A DNA stretch of 64,000 bases, from assembly GCF_043951855.1 (NCBI RefSeq), contig NZ_JBINJW010000011.1, positions 22,659 to 86,658 on the forward strand, in the 5' to 3' direction. Positions 24,202 to 33,216 of the stretch are shown here, in pieces. The notes beneath the pieces were generated by a model, which worked only from the letters and a program-made list of their open reading frames with translations, searched no databases and was not told the DNA's origin. A program made the translations under genes and the position numbers. The stretch comes from Proteiniclasticum sp043951855. Its GTDB lineage: Bacteria > Bacillota > Clostridia > Clostridiales > Clostridiaceae. Every line of letters begins with the position of its first letter. Position 1 is the stretch's first letter.

Positions 24202-26541
24202 CTAGTAGACGGGCTCCCCGTCGACTTCGTCCGATCCGGAGTCCTCACTGGTTATGATGGGAAACTTCCTTCTCATGACACGGACCCAGCAGTTGTTCGG
24301 ACTCGCGATGAGGGTAAGACTGGCTTCCTCGGGCTTTGCGGGTCTGCCGCAGATATAGCCTTGAACGCAGTCGCAGTCCGCATAGAAGAGATACTCCATC
24401 TGAGACTCCAGCTCCACACCTTCGGCCACCACATTCAGCCCCAGCCTGTGCGCCAGAGAGATAATGTCTCTTGTGATATACTCGCTGGTATCGCCAGGGG
24501 ATATGGGGTCGATGAACGCCTTGTCGATCTTCAGAATATCCACATTCAGCTCCTTCAGGCTTCTCAGCGAGGAGTAGCTGGTTCCGAAGTTGTCCAGCGC
24601 TATCTTGAAGCCATGATCTCGTATTTCCTGAAGCTTTTTATTCATCTCCTTGAAATTATCAATCAGCACGGATTCCTCGATCTCCAGAATAATATGTTCT
24701 CCACTGATTCCTTCATGCTCGGAAATCTGAAGGATATCCTTCAGAAAATCCTCATGAAGGAGCTGAATGGCCGAGATATTCACCGAAACACGTACATGAC
24801 TGTATCCTTTTTCAAACATCTTCTTCGCGTATCTTGATGCCTGGGCAAAAATCAGATTGCCAAGCGGTATCATGAGATTGTTTTTCTCTGCAATTTCAAT
24901 GAACTTCTCCGGCGGCACTTCCCCGTATTTTTTGGAAGTGAAACGGGCCAGAGCCTCAAAGGAAGATACGGATCCGTCTCTCATGGATATGATCGGCTGA
25001 TAGAGAAGATGAACTCCCCCACTGCTTTCATCACTTATGATTTCCTTCAGTTCATTGACGATCATGTCTTCCATCTGAAGTTTTCTGCCTGTGTGATAGG
25101 AGAAGAAGGCGTAATTCACTTCATCTTTCTCGCCTATGCTGGAAAGAGAAACCGACGCTTCCTTCAGAAGCTGTTCCATGGATTTTCCGTTCTCATCCAT
25201 TTCCGTGATGCCGAATTTTATGTTCATGTATTCTATGGTTCCATGGAGATTGAAATGCTCTCTGGAAAGATTTGTCACTTCTTCCACAAGAGAAATCAGC
25301 TCCAGCTTGCTCTTGTATTCTTCAGCCAGAAGGATGAATTTATCTTCTGACAGGTTGAAGACCTGTACAGGATAGTTCACAAGCCCTGGAATGGTTCTTC
25401 CGATTCTTCCGACTATCTGGGCCGTGCTTTCATAGGGATTCTCGAACTGACGGGTCTTGTAGTGTATGTGTCTCACCAGAATCAGAGCCTTTTTCGTGTG
25501 ATCTCCCAGATTCTTCTCCTCTGTCAGAATGGTTCTCAGATACTCCTCATTGGGCAGTTTAGTCGACTGGTCAAAATAGGCCAGATTCATGAGATTTCTG
25601 AAACGTCTGTAGGAAGAATTGAAAAGAAACAGAAGCGCGCCGTACACGAAGAACAGGATGACAAGACTTACACCGGTGAGTCTATTCAAAAGAGTTTCCG
25701 TTTCCTTCACGCTCTGCGCCACAGCCAGCGTCCCTTGACGTCCGTTTTCATGATAGACCGGCACAAAAACCTGATACACCTCTTCTTCTCCGATGGTTGC
25801 ATAGGCACCACTCTCTTTTCCCGCTTCGACGCTTTCAATTACCGCCGGATCCTGAACGATTTCACCAATGCGGTCAGATTCCGTACTGGCAAGCACATGG
25901 TAGTCATTGTCTATGAACGTCAGATGCAGAAGACTGTTTCCATTCCGTATCATGTTGAAATTATTGATCATTTCAAAATTGTCCACAAAGGATTTGATGT
26001 GGTCTGCGGAAACCCCGATCTGAACAAATCCGCCGTTGTCCATGCGATAGTATCCGTATTTATATTCCAGATTGGAAATGGTGTTGGTTCTCACAGGACC
26101 TATAAAGCTCGTCAGGTCACTGACGTAGAAATCATATACCGGATGGCCCTCATAAACGCGCCATCCCACATTCTCCGGATAGGCGGAACTGACTACAACA
26201 CCTGCCCGGTTGTAGACATCGATACTGTCCACATTCAGCTTTTCCGCCACCACGGCAAGATTCAGCCTCTCCGGGTACTGTGCATTGATGACGCCGTTTC
26301 CTGCTGCCTCGATCTTGTCTTCCATAAGTTCCGTCACCGCTTCGTAGGCCTGGATATTCTTTTCCAGCGTATGGGAATAGCTCTTGGCGGTATAGGTGGC
26401 ATTTCTCACCATTTCATCCCGTACATAATCACTGAACGTATGAATCATGACAAAACCAACCAGCATGAAAACAATGGTTACTCCAACAAACGCCAATATA
26501 TAGAGACTTAAATAAGTCTTGCTCACTTTCTTCTGACTCAT
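24202..26541 (-). CDS. Sensor EAL protein 1, degenerate GGDEF and altered DDFGTG motif
   Basis: The 779-residue membrane protein has an N-terminal membrane segment (about 12-34), an extracytoplasmic sensor (about 35-285) with GWRVYEGHPVYDFYV and YKYGYYRMDNGG, a second membrane segment (about 290-310), a degenerate GGDEF (SEDKF near 399) and an EAL domain (EALARF at 529). In EAL enzymes DDFGTG binds metal; here it reads DNFGTS (D650, N651), so c-di-GMP hydrolysis is probably weak or lost and the domain may only sense the nucleotide. ATG 26541 is chosen over GTG 26550 by spacing from GGAAAGG. It lies 82 bp before pilT. Confidence 0.88.
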   Translation of the reverse strand: MSQKKVSKTYLSLYILAFVGVTIVFMLVGFVMIHTFSDYVRDEMVRNATYTAKSYSHTLEKNIQAYEAVTELMEDKIEAAGNGVINAQYPERLNLAVVAEKLNVDSIDVYNRAGVVVSSAYPENVGWRVYEGHPVYDFYVSDLTSFIGPVRTNTISNLEYKYGYYRMDNGGFVQIGVSADHIKSFVDNFEMINNFNMIRNGNSLLHLTFIDNDYHVLASTESDRIGEIVQDPAVIESVEAGKESGAYATIGEEEVYQVFVPVYHENGRQGTLAVAQSVKETETLLNRLTGVSLVILFFVYGALLFLFNSSYRRFRNLMNLAYFDQSTKLPNEEYLRTILTEEKNLGDHTKKALILVRHIHYKTRQFENPYESTAQIVGRIGRTIPGLVNYPVQVFNLSEDKFILLAEEYKSKLELISLVEEVTNLSREHFNLHGTIEYMNIKFGITEMDENGKSMEQLLKEASVSLSSIGEKDEVNYAFFSYHTGRKLQMEDMIVNELKEIISDESSGGVHLLYQPIISMRDGSVSSFEALARFTSKKYGEVPPEKFIEIAEKNNLMIPLGNLIFAQASRYAKKMFEKGYSHVRVSVNISAIQLLHEDFLKDILQISEHEGISGEHIILEIEESVLIDNFKEMNKKLQEIRDHGFKIALDNFGTSYSSLRSLKELNVDILKIDKAFIDPISPGDTSEYITRDIISLAHRLGLNVVAEGVELESQMEYLFYADCDCVQGYICGRPAKPEEASLTLIASPNNCWVRVMRRKFPIITSEDSGSDEVDGEPVY

Positions 26542-26797
26542 CACGCTCACCTTTCCTTTCCCTTTCCCCTGAAAATCCTGACCCGTTTCGATGACTGTAC
26601 GGAAGCTTCAGCTTCTGTGAAGCTCCCGTTGAGAGCCTCTTCGCCCGACGGATGAAAGCATCTGACAATCATGTCAGCAATCGCACCTCACATGCTCCTT
26701 TTACCATTTTAGCATACAGGAGCTGAAAAACCGTTATACTTCAGGTAAAAATTCATCCTCTTCTATATGTTTGTATATACCCGCTTGCAGCAGGCAG

Positions 26798-26839
26798 GAA
26801 AAACGGATGAAGCATCACGGCTTCTCCCCCTGCGCTTCA
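26798..26839 (-). terminator. Possible terminator between HD-GYP and EAL genes
   Basis: A short stem (TGAAGC at 26808-26813 with GCTTCA at 26834-26839) with a long loop, followed on the minus strand by TCCGTTTTTCC. The gap 26542-26858 also holds a possible extended -10 (TGCTAAAAT) for the EAL gene near 26710 with no clear -35 box. Confidence 0.4.
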
Positions 26840-26858
26840 CTAAACAGAGCGATACCCC

Positions 26859-29270
26859 TCAGATTCCGCTGACCTTTTTCTCTCTGATTTCCATCAGTAT
26901 ATCCACAAGGCTGCTGTCGAGAACTCTACCTGACTCCATTTTCATGACGGCAAAGGCTTCCTCCTCCGTGAGGGAGTCTGCACTGTATCCGGATGTGAGT
27001 CTGTCAAATCTTTCCGCCACCGCGATGATTCTTGAAAGCAGCGGAATCTCTTTTCCTTTCAGGCCCTTTGGATATCCCGACCCGTCCCATTTTTCATGAT
27101 GAGACAGAATGATCCGGGCAAGCTCCATGGTTTCTTCGAAGGAATTGAGAATGCGATATCCGATGACGGCATGATCCCTCCTTGTGGGGAGAACGTATTT
27201 TTCCTCCCCTTCACTCATGAATCCGGTGATTTTACCGATGTCATGGATGTAAGCGGCATCCTTCAGTTTGGTCATCTCTTCTTCCGGAAGAGACAGCGCC
27301 TTGCCTATGACCTCTGCAATATGCACGGTGTTTTCAGCATGGACCCTTTCCTCTTCTCTTTGCATGATGATCTCCACAAAGGATTTCAGCTGCCTTGTGC
27401 TCTCTTCACTCTTTGTGATCGTTTTTTCCCTGTACATTTTCTGCTCCGCATCGTTCATGACACTCTCCAGTGAAGTCTCCGTGTTTTCCATCACTGAAAG
27501 ACCCAGAGCTATGCCGCCCCGTACACCATGAAAGTCTTCTTCCCGGATGGAATTCGCTATGCGTCCCATGATGTCTTTCGCTTCCTCTTCACGGGTACTT
27601 CTGAGAAACAGATAGAACTCATCTCCACCCACTCTGAAAAGAAGATCTTCTTCCCTTGTGTGAGAGCGTATGATCTCGGCGATTCTTTTCAGGAATTCAT
27701 CCCCTTTTCTATGACCGAAGATGTCATTGGATAATTTCAGTCCGTTGACATCCCCTACCACCACACTCATGGGCATAAACTTCTCTTCTTCTAGATCCGC
27801 ACAGATTTTATCGAGATAGGTTCTGTTGTAGAGCCCGGTGAGTGCGTCATGATAGCTGAGATAAAGCACTTCCTCCTCCTGTCTTTTTCTCTGGGTGATA
27901 TCGGAAAATGTCACAACAGATCCGATGATTTCTCCATTGTGAATCTGCGGATGTGCAGAATAACGAACAGAAAAGAAGCTTCCGTCTTTTCTGTAGAACA
28001 CTTCATTCTCTTCCGTCAGAACATCTCCTTTCCCGATGGCTTCGTAGATCTGACAGTTTTCCCTTGCCACCGCAATGCCTTCTTTCGTGCTGTGATGAAT
28101 CCGCTCATGGCAGTTTGTACCGATGACTTCACCTGCATCCTCATAACCCAGAAGATCCAGTGCGCTCTGATTGATGAACGTGAAATTTCCCTCCACATCC
28201 ATACCGTAGATTCCTTCCGCGGAAGAGTTCAGAATCAGGCTCAGCTTGTCTTTATTGGAAGCCAGCCTGTGATTGGCCTGCTTCAGCTGCAGTGTGGTCT
28301 CTCTTCTTTCTTTCGCGTTCCATACCCCATTCATCAGAAGAGAAAGCTCTTCCGCATCATCGCTGCTGTACCCATTAGGTTTATTGGCTACCCCGATGAC
28401 TGCCGTAACCTGACTTTCCATGATCACCGGTATCGTCATCATGTTGAATGGCGCCGCATCTTTTATGGGTTCTGCATCAGAAGACATCGTGCCGTTATAG
28501 ATCATAGGCTTTCCGGTTTTCACGGATTCGCTCCACAGCCCCATTCTGTCGAGGCTGTAGATCATCTGAGCGGACTTTCTTCTGGATAGGACCACACCGT
28601 CTTTGGCGAAATTCTCAAGTGTGAAGAGGCGGTCCTCCTCATTGTAGAGATAAATATACCCATAGGTCGATTCCGTGAGCGCAAGCGCTTTTCTCAGCAC
28701 ATAGTCCAGCTGCTCATGGGAAGACTGGAAGTCCTTCGCCGAGACATCGATGAGTATCTCATTTCTTTTTATGATTCTTTCGCGTTCTTCCCGTCGCCTC
28801 ACCGCTTCGGTGATGTCTTCAGTGTAGGCGCCGATTCCATTCCCGCCGTCAGGAAGGACCAGCGGGAATTTGTGCATTCTGTATGTTCTTCCCTTCCAGA
28901 CTATATCCTGCTGAATTTTCTCACCGCTCTTTAGCACCTTCCTGTCCACTTCATGGAGTTTCTGCGCCATCTCATGATCAAAAATGTCCTCGTCCCTTTT
29001 GCCGAGAAAATCCGCCTTCTTCTTGCCTAAAAGAGCCGTATAGGCTTCATTCACAAGAAAATACCTGAGCGCTCCATTCTTTATGGACAGGAAACGCTCA
29101 TCCTGATCATAAAAACGAAGCCCCATCTGCACATATCGCTCAGCTGTCACAAGCTTCCTTTTTCTCTTCTGATCCTTCAGCAGGAAATAAAGTGCAGGGA
29201 CCGCAAGTAACGCCACACCAGGCAGCAGTTTCTCCCCATATTCAGTTATGATGCCTGTTATTGCCCACAT
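26859..29270 (-). CDS. Membrane PAS-GAF-PAS-GGDEF-HD-GYP protein
   Basis: The 803-residue protein has one N-terminal membrane segment (about 15-32), a PAS domain (about 50-165), a GAF domain (about 190-330), a second PAS (about 350-470), a GGDEF domain with intact FRVGGDEF near 549 and RREED-type inhibitory site (REED five residues before it), and an HD-GYP domain with YIHDIGK near 677 and HHEKWDGSGYP near 735. All catalytic motifs are present. It should both make and degrade c-di-GMP in response to small ligands. It is 62 bp after the EAL gene at 29333-31609 on the same strand. Confidence 0.9.
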   Translation of the reverse strand: MWAITGIITEYGEKLLPGVALLAVPALYFLLKDQKRKRKLVTAERYVQMGLRFYDQDERFLSIKNGALRYFLVNEAYTALLGKKKADFLGKRDEDIFDHEMAQKLHEVDRKVLKSGEKIQQDIVWKGRTYRMHKFPLVLPDGGNGIGAYTEDITEAVRRREERERIIKRNEILIDVSAKDFQSSHEQLDYVLRKALALTESTYGYIYLYNEEDRLFTLENFAKDGVVLSRRKSAQMIYSLDRMGLWSESVKTGKPMIYNGTMSSDAEPIKDAAPFNMMTIPVIMESQVTAVIGVANKPNGYSSDDAEELSLLMNGVWNAKERRETTLQLKQANHRLASNKDKLSLILNSSAEGIYGMDVEGNFTFINQSALDLLGYEDAGEVIGTNCHERIHHSTKEGIAVARENCQIYEAIGKGDVLTEENEVFYRKDGSFFSVRYSAHPQIHNGEIIGSVVTFSDITQRKRQEEEVLYLSYHDALTGLYNRTYLDKICADLEEEKFMPMSVVVGDVNGLKLSNDIFGHRKGDEFLKRIAEIIRSHTREEDLLFRVGGDEFYLFLRSTREEEAKDIMGRIANSIREEDFHGVRGGIALGLSVMENTETSLESVMNDAEQKMYREKTITKSEESTRQLKSFVEIIMQREEERVHAENTVHIAEVIGKALSLPEEEMTKLKDAAYIHDIGKITGFMSEGEEKYVLPTRRDHAVIGYRILNSFEETMELARIILSHHEKWDGSGYPKGLKGKEIPLLSRIIAVAERFDRLTSGYSADSLTEEEAFAVMKMESGRVLDSSLVDILMEIREKKVSGI

Positions 29271-29332
29271 ATTCTCTCCCTTGCCACACTAGGCTCCCCT
29301 AACATGTCTTCCTCTGCCGGCGTCTGCTTCCC

Positions 29333-31609
29333 TTAGTCATTCTGATCTCTGATGTAAGTAAGCGTATCTTCTTCCAGCATGGGTCTGCTGTAATAGTACC
29401 CCTGAAGAACATCACATCCTTCACGGATGAGATAATCTCTTTCCTCTCTTGTCTCCACGCCTTCCGCCACGGTGGAAAGTCCGAACTTGTGCACCATCCT
29501 TATGATGTCTCCGGTGATGAGATCCGCCGGAACTAGCTGTGTGATCTTCCTGATGAAATACTGGTCGATCTTCACGGAGTCCACATGCAGTTCCTTCAGT
29601 CTCGCGAAGGAAGAGTATCCGGTTCCGAAATCATCTATGGATACAAGAAAGCCCATTTTTCTCAGGACTTTCAGTTTTCTGTTCACCAGCTCATAGTTGC
29701 TGAGAAAGACCGACTCAGTGATTTCCAGCTCTATGAAGGAAGGATCAATGGCCGCATTTTCAATGATATCCTTCACCATGGAAACAAAATCGTCCTGAAT
29801 CACCTGAACAGGAGAAATGTTCACCGCCACCCGGATGCCATATCCTTCTTCCAGAAGCTTCTTCTCGAAGAGAACGGCTTTTTCCAGAATCAGCCGTCCT
29901 AGATCCGCCATAAGTCCGTTCTTTTCGGCTATCTGGATAAACTCCAGAGGCGATATCATTCCGTATTTTTCAGACTTCATTCTAGCCAGCGCTTCCAGAC
30001 CGATGATGGTTTCCGTCTTTCCATCCATGAGGGGCTGATAGGCCAGCAGGATGATGTCTTCCACCTTGTTTTCTATGGCTAGTTTCAGCTCGTTTTCAAG
30101 GGCGGTTTCTCTTATGATATTTCTTTCCATGACTTCATCAAAGAATACGTACGGCTTCGGTGCATCCTCATCTGCATTGCTTAGTGCGATGAGCACATCT
30201 TTCAGCGCCTCTACTTCATCCCCGTACTTTTCTCCTATTTCAAGAGCCCCGAAGGCCAGCGTGTTGTATCTTTTTTCCGCAGCCCTTTCTCCCTGAAGCG
30301 GAATCACCTGACTCAGCTTCTCCATGATGTCTACCAGGGTCTCCTTGCATGCATAGTTTCTCACAAGCAGCATGAACTTCTCTTCCGAATACCTGAAAAG
30401 TCTTGCTCCTTCGATATCCTGGGCACTGATGTTCTTCGCGATATCCTGCAGGATGGATTCACTCTGCTTATGCCCCTTTGACATGGTGATTCTGCTGAAT
30501 CTGGGCACATGAACCATGATGAGGGCCAGCCTGTCTCTGGAAGACTGCTTCAGCTCATATTTGAGCATTCTTCTCAGGTATTTGGCGTTGGGCAGCCTTG
30601 TGATGTCATCCTCATAGGCAAGGTCAAAGAGCTTTCTGGTTTTGTCGTTCAGGAGATAGATCATCAGAACCGCTGCCAGATAGATCATGAGCAGGGCCAC
30701 CGTCATGCTGAGATTCAGATCTCTGATGGCGTTTCTCGTCGACTCCAGAGAAATGCCGATGAGAAGCGTTCCCGCCTCGGAACCGGAAAGATAGACCGGT
30801 TCATGAAAATCATGAAACTCCTCTTTGGGAACCAGCTGAAATTCACCGATGTCCAGTGTATTCAGAAGCGGCTTGCTTTCCTCGGTTTCCATGACCTGTC
30901 CGATGTCCTCTCCACTGCTGCTTCCAAGAACGATTCCTTCGGAGGAGATATACTTCACGTAGGCCACATCATCATGCGTCAGCATTTCCTCCAGGAGACT
31001 GTTCAGATGAAAGCCGCCGACCAAAGTGTTGATCTTCTGCGCATCAATCCCCACCTGAACGGTTCTTCCGTCTTCCATTCTTTCATATCCGTAGAGATAG
31101 AAATCTCCTGTGATGGTATTGGCTCGAATGGGCTCAATATAGAATCTCATGTCCGAGTCCATGAAGTCCCGCACAGGATGATCTTCTGGCGGTATCCACC
31201 CGACGAACGCCTCGATGTTCGACAGTTTCAGTACACCTTCCTGATCATAGATGTCTATTTCTTCCACATCCATCTGTGAGGACAGCGCAATGAGATCCTC
31301 ATTCTGAAGATCCCGCTCAGTATTTGTGATGATGCTGGAAATCCCTTTCAGCTTATCATGGATCAGCTGCTCCACCACGGAGCTCGCTTCCACACTTTGA
31401 CTCAGACTGTGCGAATATCCTTTGGCCAGATTCCTCGCATTGATTTCCAGTTCGCTCACATAATGATATTTTATTCCTTGAGAAAGAATAATCAGTCCCA
31501 GACACAGAAACACTGTGATCAGAAACATGGATACTTTTGACAGAAATCCCGCATCGCGGGGTTTCTGCATCATTTCATTGGCTTGTATGAGTATGTTCTT
31601 CTGGCTCAA
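29333..31609 (-). CDS. Sensor EAL protein 2 (degenerate GGDEF, intact EAL)
   Basis: The 758-residue protein is a paralogue of EAL protein 1: membrane segment (about 30-50), extracytoplasmic sensor with GWIPPEDHPVRDFM and LYGYERMEDG, second membrane segment, degenerate GGDEF (SEEKF) and a complete EAL domain with EALARM at 539, ITESVF and SIDDFGTGYSSF near 660. It is predicted to hydrolyse c-di-GMP. The start is TTG at 31609 with GGAGG upstream, a start the sister MSQKK supports. It begins 21 bases after the GGDEF gene at 31631, so these two opposing enzymes are cotranscribed. Confidence 0.9.
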   Translation of the reverse strand: MSQKNILIQANEMMQKPRDAGFLSKVSMFLITVFLCLGLIILSQGIKYHYVSELEINARNLAKGYSHSLSQSVEASSVVEQLIHDKLKGISSIITNTERDLQNEDLIALSSQMDVEEIDIYDQEGVLKLSNIEAFVGWIPPEDHPVRDFMDSDMRFYIEPIRANTITGDFYLYGYERMEDGRTVQVGIDAQKINTLVGGFHLNSLLEEMLTHDDVAYVKYISSEGIVLGSSSGEDIGQVMETEESKPLLNTLDIGEFQLVPKEEFHDFHEPVYLSGSEAGTLLIGISLESTRNAIRDLNLSMTVALLMIYLAAVLMIYLLNDKTRKLFDLAYEDDITRLPNAKYLRRMLKYELKQSSRDRLALIMVHVPRFSRITMSKGHKQSESILQDIAKNISAQDIEGARLFRYSEEKFMLLVRNYACKETLVDIMEKLSQVIPLQGERAAEKRYNTLAFGALEIGEKYGDEVEALKDVLIALSNADEDAPKPYVFFDEVMERNIIRETALENELKLAIENKVEDIILLAYQPLMDGKTETIIGLEALARMKSEKYGMISPLEFIQIAEKNGLMADLGRLILEKAVLFEKKLLEEGYGIRVAVNISPVQVIQDDFVSMVKDIIENAAIDPSFIELEITESVFLSNYELVNRKLKVLRKMGFLVSIDDFGTGYSSFARLKELHVDSVKIDQYFIRKITQLVPADLITGDIIRMVHKFGLSTVAEGVETREERDYLIREGCDVLQGYYYSRPMLEEDTLTYIRDQND

Positions 31610-31630
31610 TGCTCTTCCTCCACAACTTCT

Positions 31631-32830
31631 CTAGCAGTATTCCTGAATCACCTGCACCTGGTTCCTTCCTGATTCCTTGGCTTTATACATGGCCTGATCC
31701 GCTGTCTTCGTGAGAACAGAGGAATCCATGGATTCTTCCCATTTTGCAACACCGATGCTGACACTGACCTTAAGTTCATCCTGCCTCTCTTCCAGCTCCG
31801 AGAGAATCCTGGCAGCCACTTTCCTTGTATCTTCCAGAGAGGTTCCCGGTAGAATGATGTTGAACTCATCTCCCCCGATTCTGGAACTGATGTCCGTCTT
31901 TCGCAGGTTCTTTCTGATGACGCCTGCCACATATTTCAGCATCCTGTCTCCAGCCTCATGTCCGTAGTAATCATTGATCTTTTTGAAGTCATCCACATCG
32001 ATCATCATGACGGACAGTTCTCCGCCCCTTCTTCTCACTTTCCGGATGTGCACTTCCAGCTGCCTGTCGTGATGTCTTCGTGAATAGAGCTTTGTGAGAT
32101 AGTCTTCATTATATGCATTGGAACGGTCTTCTATGATCTTGTAGGTATAGACCGTCACCAGCAGAATGATGAAAAACGCAACGGCCGTGATGACCTTGTC
32201 GACTCTGCGCATCAGATTCCAGACGGTCATGGTACCGATGTCCACACCCACAAACCCGATGACTTTCTCGTTTTGGTCCTTTATGGGTGCATGACCGGTG
32301 ATGTACTTTCCCCAGCCCTCCCAGAGCAGCATTTCAGTACTGACAGTTCCTTTCCCTGAGAACACTTCTTTCTGATAGGCATCTATTTCTTCTGTAGTGC
32401 CCAAGGGCGAAAAAAGATCGCTTTCAGGGTCTTCTCCATCCAGCAGATACTGAACCGTATCCTCCGAAACTCTTTTCATGGTGTAAATGAAGGCTACATT
32501 CGTTTCTTTTCTGATTTCTCTGAATATACGCTGCATATTCTCATGGTAATGAGCATCATAGGCTCCTTCTTCATAGCCATCCGCTTCCGTGAGCGCCACG
32601 TAAGGCTCGATATCGGCTTCGATGAAGGATGCTGCGGTTACAGCGGTATTGACAGCTGTATATCTTAATTCTTCCACCAGGAGCCCCTGGACGCTTCGAT
32701 GAATAACCAGTCCGATGCCCGAAAAGATCATCATCATCAAGAGAAGAATCGATAAGAATATTGTATATTTTCTAGAAGAGAGTAATGAGAATAACGGTTC
32801 CATCCAGGATGACTTTCTTTTCTGCTCCAT
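31631..32830 (-). CDS. Membrane diguanylate cyclase (GGDEF)
   Basis: The 399-residue protein has two membrane segments (about 23-43 and 235-255) around an extracytoplasmic sensor of about 190 residues, then a GGDEF domain with intact SRIGGDEF near 322 and inhibitory-site RKTD five residues before it. It is predicted to make c-di-GMP from two GTP. The ATG at 32830 follows TAGGAGCG; the longer frame to 32920 lacks such a site. It opens the operon that continues with EAL protein 2. Confidence 0.9.
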   Translation of the reverse strand: MEQKRKSSWMEPLFSLLSSRKYTIFLSILLLMMMIFSGIGLVIHRSVQGLLVEELRYTAVNTAVTAASFIEADIEPYVALTEADGYEEGAYDAHYHENMQRIFREIRKETNVAFIYTMKRVSEDTVQYLLDGEDPESDLFSPLGTTEEIDAYQKEVFSGKGTVSTEMLLWEGWGKYITGHAPIKDQNEKVIGFVGVDIGTMTVWNLMRRVDKVITAVAFFIILLVTVYTYKIIEDRSNAYNEDYLTKLYSRRHHDRQLEVHIRKVRRRGGELSVMMIDVDDFKKINDYYGHEAGDRMLKYVAGVIRKNLRKTDISSRIGGDEFNIILPGTSLEDTRKVAARILSELEERQDELKVSVSIGVAKWEESMDSSVLTKTADQAMYKAKESGRNQVQVIQEYC

Positions 32831-33184
32831 GGTCGCTCCTACGCAAATTATTTCAAAAGTGATACGGAAAAAAGAGCTCAGTTCATTCCGCATGTGACCA
32901 TGCGCAATCTCCTTTTCCATTTGGCCTTATTGATGTCTCGTTCCATTAAAAAATGCGAATTTTCAGTTAGCATCACTGTATTTTCTCCGATTCCTTGAAA
33001 AATACAATCACTTAATAAATATATCACAGTTATGCCAAATAATATCATGAATTCTGTCTGTGAAACGTGAATTTTTTGTAATATCCAGGTGTTATTCATG
33101 TATGACAATGGTCTATGACAGTTTATCTCTTCTTTTCAGCATGAAAACAGGTCTGAATGCCAGAAAAATTCTATCCGACTTGCA
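32831..33184. other. 350-bp gap upstream of the GGDEF gene
   Basis: No clear gene. AT-rich stretches with weak promoter-like pairs (for example TTGGCA near 33042 with TATT further on) are present, but none meets the spacing I would require. A frame of 76 codons on the minus strand has no ribosome site. Confidence 0.4.
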
Positions 33185-33216
33185 AAAATGCAGCCGCTTC
33201 AAAGCAGCTGCATTTT
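33185..33216 (-). terminator. Terminator overlapping the end of EAL protein 3
   Basis: A 10-bp perfect stem (33185-33194 and 33207-33216, arm AAAATGCAGC) includes the last codons and stop (33199-33201) of the gene. On the minus strand it is followed by TTTTTGC-type sequence, so transcription ends right at the stop codon. Confidence 0.75.

Noticed and set aside
32878..33108. A 76-codon minus-strand frame before the GGDEF gene
   Set aside because: No ribosome site before its start, and composition typical of AT-rich intergenic DNA.
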